The notes under the pieces: model-generated
Databases searched by the model: none
What the model saw: only the letters and a program-made list of their open reading frames with translations
What the model was told of the DNA's origin: nothing
Origin: Sinonovacula constricta
Lineage: Eukaryota > Mollusca > Bivalvia > Cardiida > Solecurtidae
Assembly: GCA_007844125.1 (NCBI GenBank)
Contig: CM017561.1
Location: 64,585,256-64,649,255, forward strand
DNA length: 64,000 nt
Direction of reading: 5' to 3'
Position numbers and translations under genes: made by a program
In this document: in pieces, positions 54,740 through 64,000 of the stretch
Layout: every line of letters starts with the position of its first letter
How positions within the stretch are numbered: the stretch's first letter is position 1

Positions 54740-55600
54740 TACAAAGTATCAAATAAAAATCATCGATGTTTAAGTAGCACAATGCACAAATATACATGTT
54801 GCAAGCTTTGTGTCTTTTTAGTATATATTGCAATGCTCATTGGACTTTGTCATATATTCTTATTGATGGAAAAGAAACCATGATCACGCTTCGTTTGCTC
54901 CTTTTTGGGTTTTAATTCCAGGATTCGCCCATTTAGTCACTAACCTTAACATAGTAAAACTATACACAATTGTCTCGGTTTAAGCAAAAAGAAAATCAAC
55001 ACTAGAGTAAGTTTTATGAGTACACACTAACACATCAGTTTCAACATACGTGGTAGTCTGCTGACAAAATGGCGCTATGACATCACGGATATAATTAGCA
55101 CTAGTTTTTTTTTTTTTGTTTTTTTGTAAGGCACGTAGGCAGGTCAGTTGTTAAACGTTTTTGAATTATTCTGTCATGTAAGTTGCCTGCATTTAAGTGC
55201 ATGCATGTCCATTTTCCTACATATTTACATTTTTTACATAGTGTATTTAGAGTACCGAAGTAAACAGAAATCGGAGTACTTTTTAGCAGTCAGGAGGTTT
55301 GTCAATCGCAATAATAATGCTGGAAATTATAACCTTGGCTCGATAAGGAAAAAAAAATGAAGACGTTCAGTCTAATTATTTGGAGCCTGTGTTTGGGTAA
55401 ATACAAATTAATTCTCATATCACCCTTTTAACGGGTTATTGAACATTTAAAATTTCAAAGCTTAGTCTTATGCCTTTGTCCGCACATGCATTAAGCATTG
55501 CTTTCATTAGTTGTGTAAGAAAACAGAACATGTGACACTGATTGGACATGATCTCTCCCGTTCACTAAATGGGTGTGGTTATATTGTCAATCAAGGGATT
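54740..55600. other. non-coding stretch
   Basis: AT-rich with a poly-T tract at about 55105-55127. No gene or ordered repeat was recognised. Confidence 0.45.
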
Positions 55601-55627
55601 ACAGTTTGTGGCGATTGCCTTTTAACA

Positions 55628-55668
55628 CCAGGAGGCGGGGCACGAAATTATCGTCGCGACCAATGAAC
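55628..55668 (-). promoter_or_regulatory. candidate promoter patch (GC box and CCAAT)
   Basis: GGAGGCGGGGC (55631-55641) is an Sp1-type GC box and CCAAT lies at 55660-55664, with a CGTCGCGACC block between. The patch stands out from AT-rich surroundings. If it drives UBE2N on minus, the gene's first exon would lie at lower coordinates. The evidence is motif-level only. Confidence 0.3.
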
Positions 55669-56293
55669 ACTTGATATGTTTAATGATTGGCAGTGATCTG
55701 TTTCGATTAGCTGCACACATACACACGCAGATGCTGGTCGCTTTCAGTAGGATATATTCCGTAATCAAATAATCGGCTGCTAGCTACTGTCTGGGGCAGT
55801 CTTTAAGAGGAATGAGATTAAGTCTGTCGGGAACATAAAAGCGGGAGAATTGATGTGCTCAGATGAGGCGTGAGACAGACCCTTGATATCGGGAGTCTCC
55901 CAGCGAAATCGGGAAACATTACATGTCTGCACAATGTCTACATCTAAACAATTACATAGTATGTGAACTACACATCCAGGCCATACAATAAGGTAAAAAT
56001 ATTACCATCGCCCGTGCAGTGTTCACACGTTCCTCATCATCTCATCACCTCTTACAACATGTACCGGTACTTTACCACAGTACAATACACAGGATTTTCC
56101 CTTTACATTCTTGCAATTGGGTCACAGTGTCCCCACTAGGTTTTTCATTTGGGGTCATTGGTTAAATCTGGGGGTCACAAAATATAACCACTTAACTTAC
56201 AGCTTAACAGATATAAAAACAATGCAGAACCATTAACGTTTAACAAGACCAAGTTTCAAACATTTCAAAACAATAATTAAACTAAGAGTAATA

Positions 56294-56475
56294 TGCAGTG
56301 TCTGTACACTTGAACTTATTGATCAACCCTTATATTATACATCATGTGATGACATATATGTGTGTGTGACGTATGCAGTTTGTGTGTAGGATAAACTCGG
56401 TAGCCTCGTGTTTATGTCTTGTTGTGGTTCAATCCGATACCGTTGTGGTTCAATCCGTCAATAATAGATACTACA
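56294..56475 (+). repeat. 5' LTR
   Basis: 182 bp, TG...CA. It includes the repeated phrase GTTGTGGTTCAATCCG occurring twice in tandem, as in the 3' LTR. No obvious TATA box beyond AT-rich TATATTATAC. Confidence 0.9.
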
Positions 56476-56477
56476 AA

Positions 56478-56495
56478 GTGGCGACGAGGTAAAAA
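56478..56495 (+). other. primer-binding site
   Basis: TGGCGACGAGG two bases after the 5' LTR. It starts with TGG, complementary to a tRNA 3'-CCA end. The matching tRNA was not identified. Confidence 0.6.
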
Positions 56496-56512
56496 AGACA
56501 TTGTTGGTCATT

Positions 56513-57280
56513 ATGGCAGCAATGTTTTTGGGAGATGTGGCGCCGATGCCTTGTTTTGACTGTTCGGATGCGACCGGATTGGCGGCCAAGTGGAAGCGAT
56601 GGCTTCGAGCCTTTGAACTTTATGCGGACGGGAAAGGAGTTGTGGAACCGAAACAGAGACGAGCATTGTTGTTGCATTCTGCTGGTTTATCGGTGCAAGA
56701 CGTATTTTATACGCTGACGGAGGAAGGAGACGGAAGCGATTCTGAGTACGACAAGGTAAAGAAAACCCTTCACGCCATTATCAAATGTGCCATTCGAACG
56801 CCATTCGTTCCAATCAATGAGCCAGAATTCCGACGAAACTGTTGATCAGTACATTACTCGATTACAAATTCAAGCCGAAACTTGTGACTTTGGAGATTTC
56901 AATGCTGTGAATGAACAAATCCGTGACCTTGAAAAATGCTAATCAAATGCGCTAAGACGAAAGCTGTTGGAAAGGGGACGAACTCTGACATTGACCCAGG
57001 TACAGGACATTGCGAGGGCCAAAGAGGACAGCGAACGCCAGGCACGTTCCATTGAGGGGGTGCGGTCCGATGTAAACAAGCTGACTGTGCCAGAGCAGAA
57101 TCACAGGAGAGAGGGGCGTTACAAAAGTTGTCAGAACATAGTATGTTTTGCATGCGGTTATGAAGGCCATAAAGCGAAGGATCCCAAGTGTCCTGCCAAA
57201 AACAAAAAGTGTCGGAAATGCCAGAACATTGGACATTTTCAAGCGAGGTGCAGAACAAATCTGACGAAAACAACTGGAAG
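56513..57280 (+). pseudogene. gag remnant with two CCHC zinc knuckles
   Basis: It starts at the ATG after the primer-binding site. The first open piece ends at 56845; the reading continues in another frame and has a stop near 56941. From 56967 the frame is open and carries the nucleocapsid-type knuckles CFACGYEGHKAKDPKC and CRKCQNIGHFQARC. Gag would form the particle and bind element RNA. The copy is broken, so no functional Gag is expected. Confidence 0.85.
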
Positions 57281-60200
57281 GAAGCAGGGACAGAAAAATT
57301 TTCGTCAAGTCACTGACAATACACAGTATGCTTTTGTGATAAGCAGAGTAGCAGACAGTCACACCAGTGATTCTGACCTGACTGTCGATATTGAAGTGGG
57401 AGGAGTCAACATACCGATGATCATCGACTCGGGGGCTAGCTGTCACGTGATTAGCCGTATTGTCTGGGAACATCTGAAAGCTGAAAGGATTCAGTGCAAC
57501 TTTCCACGGATACCAAGACAATCTATGCCTATGGTACAACGACACCATTACCAGTAGCTGGAACATTCAAAGCCGATGTTGCCGTGTCAGGCAAAAGTGT
57601 ACCTGATGCCGAATTCAGCTTCCTTAAGGGGAAAGGTCAGTCGTTGCTAGGCCGAGAAACTGCGATGAGGTTGGATCTACTACGGGTAGGACCGTCAGTG
57701 AACCTGATTGACGAGGGAGACATTCTTCAAAAATTTCCAGAAGTGACCAGTGGGTTTGGAAAACTGAAAAACTTTGAACGTAAGATACCAATTGACAAAA
57801 GTGTTCAACCTGTTGTACAACCAGTGAGGCATGTGCCTTATCAGTTGCGTGACAAATTAAGAAGTTAGAGGAACTTCAGTCACTTGACATAATTGAGAAA
57901 GTTGATGGTCCGTGTGAGTGGGCGAGTCCAGTTGTGTGTGTTCCGAAAGGTGAGAGAGGGGATATCTGATTGTGTGTTGATATGAGACAGGCAAATGCTG
58001 CAGTAAAACGAGAGAGATACCCCATCCCGACAATTGATGAAATCCTACAGGATTTGAACCAAAGCTGTATTTTCAGCAAGCTTGATCTCCGGTGGGGTTA
58101 TCATCAGATTGTGCTGGATGAGGAATCTCGTGAAATCACCACTTTTGGTACACATAAGGGCTTGTTCAGGTACAAACGCCTAATGTTTGGAATCTCGTGC
58201 GCTCCGGAAATGTACCAAAAGTGCATACAACAATTGATTCAGGGGTGTGAGGGAGCACAAAATATCTTAGATGATATAATTGGTCATGGTGCAAATCAAG
58301 AAGAGCACGATAAGCGTTTGAATAACGTTCTTCAAGTTTTGAAGGAGAACAGGCTCACTCTAGCGGTAGACAAGTGTCAGTTGAACATGACAAAACTTGT
58401 TTTCATGGGACATGTTTTGTCCGCGCGAGGTATTGGTCCCGCAGACGTCAAGGTCAAGGCGGTGGTAGTTTCGCGTGCGCCAGAGTCCGTGGCCGAGGTG
58501 AAGAGTTTTCTGGGTCTCATTACGTACAGTTCGGGGTACATACCAGATTTCTCTACTGTTTCCGAGCCGTTACGTAGACTGTTACGGAAAGACACGGAAT
58601 TCGTGTGGGGTGATGAACAGCAACACGCGTTTGAGGAGTTGAAATCTCTCTTAGCTAGGGCAGACACCCTAGGGTATTATGACTGTAACGCGCCGACACA
58701 AGTCATTACTGACCCGTCGCCAGTAGGGTTAGGTGCTGTTCTTGTGCAGGAACAGAAAGGTGAATATCGGGTGATTTCGTACGCGAGTAGAAGCCTAACC
58801 GATGTAGAGAAAAGATACTCTCAAACGGAGAAAGAAGCACTAGCAGTAGTGTGGGCTTGCAAAAGGTTCTATGTATACCTATACGGTACGTCTTTTCAAC
58901 TGTTAACTGACCACAAGCCGTTGGAGGTCATTTACTCAAAGAAATCTAAGCAGTGTGCATGAATTGAGCGGTGGGTTTTGCGGTTGCAGCCATTCACTTA
59001 CACCGTGAAGTGGATACCGGGTTGCAAGAACATAGCTGATGCGCTGTCACGACTTTTGCCCAAGTCAGGAGAAAAGCATGTAGATGTAGAATCGAACGTT
59101 GCGCAAGATTATATTCGGTTCGTGGCTGAAGAGTCTACTCCGATGACTCTCACTACAAAACAGATCGAGCGAGCAACAGATAATGATACAGAATTGGAGA
59201 GCATAAGAGAATGCCTCTTGAATGGTTGTTGGCATACACTTGAGAATAAGCAGTATCTGCCTATGCGTACAGAACTAAGCGCGATTGGAAAGTTGGTGCT
59301 AAGGGGTACCAGACTAGTCATTCCACAGGAACTTAGAGATCAAGTGCTAAACCTTGCACACGAAGGGCGAGCAGGAATCGTGAACATGAAAAAGATTTTG
59401 CGTACTAGAGTATGGTGGCCCGGAATCGACAATAGTGTCGAGAAATTTTGCAAAAGTTGCTACGGTTGTCAACTTGTTTCACAGGCTTCAAAGCCAGAAC
59501 CTATGAGTCGAACACAGTTGCCATCTAAGCCTTGGCAACATCTGGCAGCTGATCTGTTAGGACCGTTACCGAGTGGAGAATCCATTTTCGTAGTAGTGGA
59601 TTACTACAGCCGGTTTTTCGAGGTCGAGATAATGAAATCGACAACTGCCGACAAAATTGTCGCGTCGTTGACCAAAATGTTTACAACACATGTATTACCG
59701 ATTTCCATACAGACAGATAATGGTCCACAGTTTGTAAGCGAAACGTTTAAAGCTTACATGACAGAGAATGGTATTGAGCATAGGAGAACTACACCTTTGT
59801 GGCCTCAGGCAAATGGGGAGGGAGAAAGGCAGAATAGGTCTATTCTGAAACGAATCCGCATTTCGTTTGCGAACAAACGTGACTGGAAAGCAGACCTGCT
59901 TTCGTACCTTGTAATGTACCGTAGTTCACCACATGCAACTACCGGGGTCAGTCCCACCGAACTTCTTTTTGGGCGAAAAATTAGAACAAAATTGCTGGAA
60001 TTATCGGATATCTGTCTTGATGACACGGCGATAAGAGACAGGGACACAGAAAACAAGGAGAAAGGGAAAAGGTATGCGGATAGTAGACGTAACGCTGTTA
60101 AAAGTGAAGTAAAAGTAGGGGATGACGTTCTTGTCAAGCAAGACAGACAAAACAAGTTGTCTACACCGTTCCACCCGCGACCGTTTACTGTGGTTGATAA

Positions 60201-60519
60201 AAACGGCAACAGTGTGTCTGTTCAGTCAGATACGGGGGTCAAGTACAAACGGAACGTTACCCAGGTAAAAAAATTCAAGAGGCGAGACGGTATGAAATAT
60301 ACTTTTAATGAAGAGCCAGATTTTCATACTGATTACTCTGACTTACACCAGGGCAATTCGCAGCAAGTAGATCTATATGACGAACCTTCCGAAATGGTCA
60401 TACCGAATGACAAGACCGATACAAATACACTTGCGAGCGAGGAAACGCCAGTGGCTCGACCCACTAGAGTGAGACGGGCTCCTGAAATGTTTAAAGACTA
60501 TGTTGTTGAAATCCAGTAA
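57281..60519 (+). pseudogene. pol remnant: protease, reverse transcriptase, RNase H, integrase
   Basis: The protease active-site motif DSGAS is at about 57427-57441. The frame then changes near 57500 and again near 57864. Reverse transcriptase follows: SKLDLRWGYHQI, FGISCAPEMYQ, and the catalytic ILDDI (x-x-DD, about 58265-58280). RNase H shows YSQTEKEALAVVWACKRF and LTDHKPLEV. Integrase (58978-60519) has an intact HHCC zinc domain (HEGRAG, CKSCYGCQ) and the DDE core (AADLLGP, QTDNGPQF, and E in ANGEGERQN). Nonsense codons at about 57967 and 58960 are both TGA where the context suggests an ancestral CGA. The integrase half is the best preserved. Confidence 0.9.
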
Positions 60520-60677
60520 ATTTTGGATTGAATGCTGTTAAATGTTTAGATTGGTAATGAAATACACTAAATTTCTTACCTAATGTTTTGCTGCGGTATT
60601 CAGTCTTAAAACGAGATCTAATGTCATAAAGACATTGTTTGCATTTTTAGTTGTAGTTCAAAGTTAACTTCATTTCT

Positions 60678-60691
60678 AAAAAAAGGAGGGA
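60678..60691 (+). other. polypurine tract
   Basis: AAAAAAAGGAGGGA immediately before the 3' LTR. It serves as primer for second-strand synthesis. Confidence 0.85.
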
Positions 60692-60876
60692 TGTAGTGTC
60701 TGTACACTTGAACTTATTGATCAACCCTTATATTATACATCATGTGATGACATATATGTGTGTGTGACGTATGCAGTTTGTGTGTAGGATAAACATGGTA
60801 GCCTCGTGTTAACGTCTTGTTGTTGTGGTTCAATCCGATACCGTTGTGGTTCAATCCGTCAATAATAGATACTACA
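60692..60876 (+). repeat. 3' LTR
   Basis: 185 bp. It matches the 5' LTR except for about five substitutions and an extra GTT in the GTTGTTGTGG tract. Confidence 0.9.
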
Positions 60877-60881
60877 TAATA

Positions 60882-61835
60882 GAACATTACTAAAGTTTAA
60901 CTTGTATCTCCTAAACATACTTGTTTCAATAGTTCAACACTTTAGGGGACACTATTTCCCAGTCTCTTCTGGCCTCCGATCTTTCCCAGTCTCTCTGAGT
61001 ATATTAATATATAGGGGCATTAAAACCTGCACATTGTGTGGGTATTTCAATTTGTATATTTGGCTCAAATATGTTGTTTTACTAATTAGCTCATTCAATT
61101 ATGTGGCTAAATGATGAATATTACATAGATACTGGTTGAGACCTGAAAGGGGAGGAGACCGGAAAGTAGTATCGTCCCAAAGATTTGCTAGTTCCCAAGT
61201 GAACCATCTACTCTGTAAAATCTATTCCCCAAAATTTTACAACCATGACAGGTATATTTCATATATATTTCGTCATGCATACAAAAAGCATGACCGTCAT
61301 TTGTCCAAAAATATGCACCAAAATGCACAAATTTGGGTTGAGGGAACACCCTGTATACAGTCTATATGTGGCATGAGTCGTCAAATATTGGAGCGAGTTT
61401 TACCTGGCGAGAGTTGTCCTGTCAGTGTCACCAAATAAAGACAGCGATAAAACTGTTCAGCATTCATGCCCGGTTCAATAATTAGTCAGCATAAAATCGC
61501 CTTAAGCATTAGACAAATGACTTTACACAAAAGTTTGACCATGCAGATAAGGCTTTCTCGAACAGCCGTTACATTATTACTAAAAATGCACATTAACTGG
61601 CGAAAACGCATCATTTGTCAGCCAAATTACAAAAAGTCAAAATCAAGGCATGTCTGAATCAGGGGCGATAATGAGGCTTTTTGGCGTTATTTCTCTCCGG
61701 ACATGTACATTTAGAATATATCGGGATCGCCAACGTGATATACCTTTATTATTCGCCTAGGTAAACCTCCTGCCATTAGTTTTCAAGTTCTTCAACAAAC
61801 AATATAACAATCTTTCTTTCAATTTTCTTTTCGCA
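60882..61835. other. non-coding stretch
   Basis: Nothing recognised; open frames at 61136-61438 and 61466-61657 lack coding features. Confidence 0.45.
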
Positions 61836-61872
61836 ATGGCGGAAGAGAATGTAGAGCTGAGCAAGATCCGAA
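61836..61872 (+). CDS. weak candidate first coding exon
   Basis: A pyrimidine-rich leader (TTTCAATTTTCTTTTCGCA) precedes ATGGCGGAAGAGAATGTAGA, reading MAEENVELSKIR, then a possible donor GTACGT in phase 2. ATGGCGGAAG also fits the YY1-type sequence often found over initiator codons. On minus nearby, ATGAGCGCCCTAG followed by GTAAGT (61954-61942) is a second possible first exon. The two cannot both be simple; neither is linked to further exons. Confidence 0.2.
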
Positions 61873-61999
61873 TGTACGTATTCGAATAATTCACGGCCGG
61901 TCTCCATCGTCACGCATTGTAGTAAGCTGCACTTACCTAGGGCGCTCATAATTTTCCTTGTGAACTCTATATAGATCTTCAGCAAATGTTATTCATACT

Positions 62000-64000
62000 T
62001 GAGTAGATTTATAATCCTGCTTTCTTTTCAGTTGATAGTAGAAATGAGAAATCTAACAATTTGGTTGAAGCATCGATTATCAAATTTTAAAGATAAAATA
62101 CACAAAAATGAAAAGAAGTAAAAATGGGAAATAACTTGAACTGTCCATTGTATATTTAATCACGAGTTATTTTTCTTGAACAATCCTCTTCTTGACTATC
62201 AATGATGACACAAGCATACAGAATCAACCCCGCAACCCGTGAGCTTTCTAAGACAGACAGAATCCGTCCTGTGAAATTTATAGGCGGACATAGTAAGGTT
62301 TCTCTCAAAACTGGACTTGCTAATAAATGAAGAACATGTGTGATGACGATTTATGAAAAAAAACTATGCAGAAAAAAAAGAAAAAGAAGAAAATATTAGG
62401 CCTATATTACAAAACTAAATTGAGGTGGTGGAGGTCGGGGGTAGCTGTTATGTCATAGCTGTTAATTTCAAAGATTCGAATCTTTCCAAGCAGCCAAAAA
62501 GTTATACACACAGTTTATAGGTCTTCGAAGGTATTAAGTTTCAAATCATGTAAAACAGGAAACTGACATGGTTCGACTGAACATACAAGTAAACAAGTAC
62601 AAGAAAAAACGTTGATGCGAAGCATCAAATGCGACGCAAATATTGGAACAGGTAAACAGGTTAAAGCAATTTGGGAGCAATTAACAAAAACATATCTGTA
62701 AAACTATGGTTTTATTAGAAAGGTTTCAGTATACTGTAAATCACCAGAAAAAAAAGTTTAATGATAACTCCTGGGACCATAGAATGGGGAAAAAAGCATA
62801 ACCCGACACCATTTAATAGGTTTTCCAAGATGTTACATAGGTAGAAGAAGAAGACACGGTGCCAACATTATTATAATTAACTATCAAACTAAAGTGTACA
62901 AGTAGAAGATGGCCATTGCACATTAAACACATCATTATTGTTTAGATACATGGCATATATATTTCTTTCTCGGTGACTTAATTCTTATTTTCAAAGTTGT
63001 TTAGTAGGCTATGAAAGCATGTTTGTATCTGGATTATGAATACAAAGAGGAGTGTTTATTATATCATAAACTGAACATACTTCACACATTTAAAGTGAAA
63101 CGACTGAAGACAAACTGAGAACAGTTAAACAGAACGTTCTAGTATGTCTTCAATCCCGATGGAACTAATGCTGTAACAAAGCAATGCAAAAAGTTACGGA
63201 AAAGGGTGCTACTGTACAATACAGGACCGTAATACTACAAAATATTAGACTACTTACTATGAAAAGCAATATTGTAAAAGTATCCAAGATGGATACTGCT
63301 GTTTAGTAAATCTGGGTGTAAGGAAGCAATAATTAGCCTAAACATATATTCTGTTTTTGCGAAATGTTCGTGTAAAAAAAAGTCATGGATAAGGAACAAA
63401 ATCTCATTTCAGGTCTAGCGTTTGAATCCAGAATCGCCCGCTTCCGAGTCAATAACCTAAACCTTATGACCAAGAACATCTCAACCATATTATAAATGGT
63501 TTTCTTGGGTGTGTTTCACGTTTTTATGCAAGTGAATTGATCATACGAATCTTTAATAAGATTCTTTAAAAAAAAAAATGACGTGACAGGTTTAGGGTTT
63601 GAATTTGAAACCCTCCGATCCAGAGTCCACAAACTCTTCAGAGATATTATAAAAGCATTCCTTTAGAGATGTTATAAAAGCATTCATTCATGCTGGCAGC
63701 ACAGGAAGTGCGATTTTTAGATTTGCGCGGACATCGTTTTTATATATTGCGAGTATTTTCAAAAGTTGCATAAACATTACATCTTAAGTCTGACGTTATC
63801 GTGCACACCCAATGGATCGTTCAGAACCAGCAATGTTTACTAACATAACTTTGTTGTTAATGATAAATTCGAATTCTTCACAAGAACAAATATAAAAATA
63901 TAAATCCAGAATAAAATTACTTTTGTTCATTTCAGCAAACTCGGACAAACACCCTCCAATAAATATTCCAAATGCGATCAAATCCACTCCTGTAAATTTT
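62000..64000. other. non-coding, nothing recognised
   Basis: AT-rich. Two diverged tRNA-like or SINE-like scraps share AGGTYTAGSGTTTGAA (about 63412 and 63590). On minus at the far edge, an acceptor TTTACAG (about 63995-63989) is followed by a hydrophobic open stretch (LIAFGIFIGGCL) that could be an exon cut by the window edge; support is weak. Confidence 0.4.

Larger units (their letters stand above)
56294..60876 (+). mobile_element. Ty3/Gypsy-type LTR retrotransposon, nearly full length, inactivated
   Basis: The element is 4,583 bp with LTRs at both ends that begin TG and end CA. It is flanked by the 5-bp target duplication TAATA (56289-56293 and 60877-60881). Order inside: primer-binding site, gag, CCHC zinc knuckles, aspartic protease, reverse transcriptase, RNase H, integrase, polypurine tract. 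RT before integrase places it in Ty3/Gypsy. No envelope-like gene fits in the remaining space. The LTRs differ by about five substitutions and one 3-bp indel over 182 bp, so insertion is fairly recent. At least two frame changes in gag, two around protease and the RT start, and two in-frame nonsense codons (about 57967 and 58960) inactivate it. Confidence 0.95.

Noticed and set aside
56952..57566. 204-codon open frame on minus
   Set aside because: It is the antisense shadow of the retrotransposon's gag and protease region.
63796..63987. 63-codon open frame on minus with a hydrophobic segment
   Set aside because: An acceptor lies just upstream, but only the first third has exon-like character and no family is recognised. 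Kept only as a note in the feature for 62-64 kb.

Overview
This is a eukaryotic, AT-rich nuclear window. It carries intron-rich animal genes embedded in tRNA-derived SINEs, short tandem arrays, inverted-repeat elements, LINE relics and one nearly complete LTR retrotransposon. The protein sequences are metazoan, and the repeat landscape is typical of molluscs, probably a bivalve. That lineage call is inference; species cannot be told from sequence alone.

Layout. 0-2 kb: a probable terminal exon of an unknown minus-strand gene (55-191), then an intronless plus-strand gene for a secreted glycoprotein. 2-7 kb: non-coding, with a SINE, a 24-copy 40-bp minisatellite and one copy of an inverted-repeat element. 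7.1-11.9 kb: a three-exon minus-strand gene for a 19-finger C2H2 zinc-finger protein, built from two similar acidic-plus-fingers blocks. 12-22.4 kb: non-coding, with a second copy of the inverted-repeat element, tandem repeats, a SINE, an RTE-type LINE relic and a Tigger/pogo transposase relic. 22.4-27.3 kb: a complete nine-exon SEC61A gene (476 aa) on minus. 27.3-32.1 kb: intergenic region between SEC61A and a divergently transcribed NRF1 gene. It holds a CpG-bearing promoter-like patch with a perfect NRF1 binding palindrome, a long tetranucleotide microsatellite and a second SINE family. 32.1-38.5 kb: eight coding exons of NRF1 (509 aa) on plus, followed by decayed extra copies of its last-exon tail. 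39-47 kb: non-coding, with tandem repeats and an inverted-repeat element. 47.2-52.3 kb: four coding exons of a UBE2N (Ubc13) homologue on minus; the short first coding exon is not securely found. 53-54.2 kb: a second LINE relic. 56.3-60.9 kb: a Ty3/Gypsy-type LTR retrotransposon with a 5-bp target duplication and several inactivating breaks. 60.9-64 kb: mostly featureless, with two weak exon candidates.

The host genes are housekeeping genes with no operon-like link: protein translocation (SEC61A), transcription of mitochondrial and housekeeping genes (NRF1), K63 ubiquitin chains (UBE2N) and a lineage-specific zinc-finger regulator. The most promising leads are possible NRF1 autoregulation (a perfect NRF1 site 2.7 kb upstream of its own first coding exon), decayed or alternative NRF1 terminal exons, the duplicated architecture of the zinc-finger gene, and several repeat families with internal order.

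Splice sites were assigned by eye from GT/AG signals, reading-phase continuity and recall of the protein families. No alignment or expression data were available.
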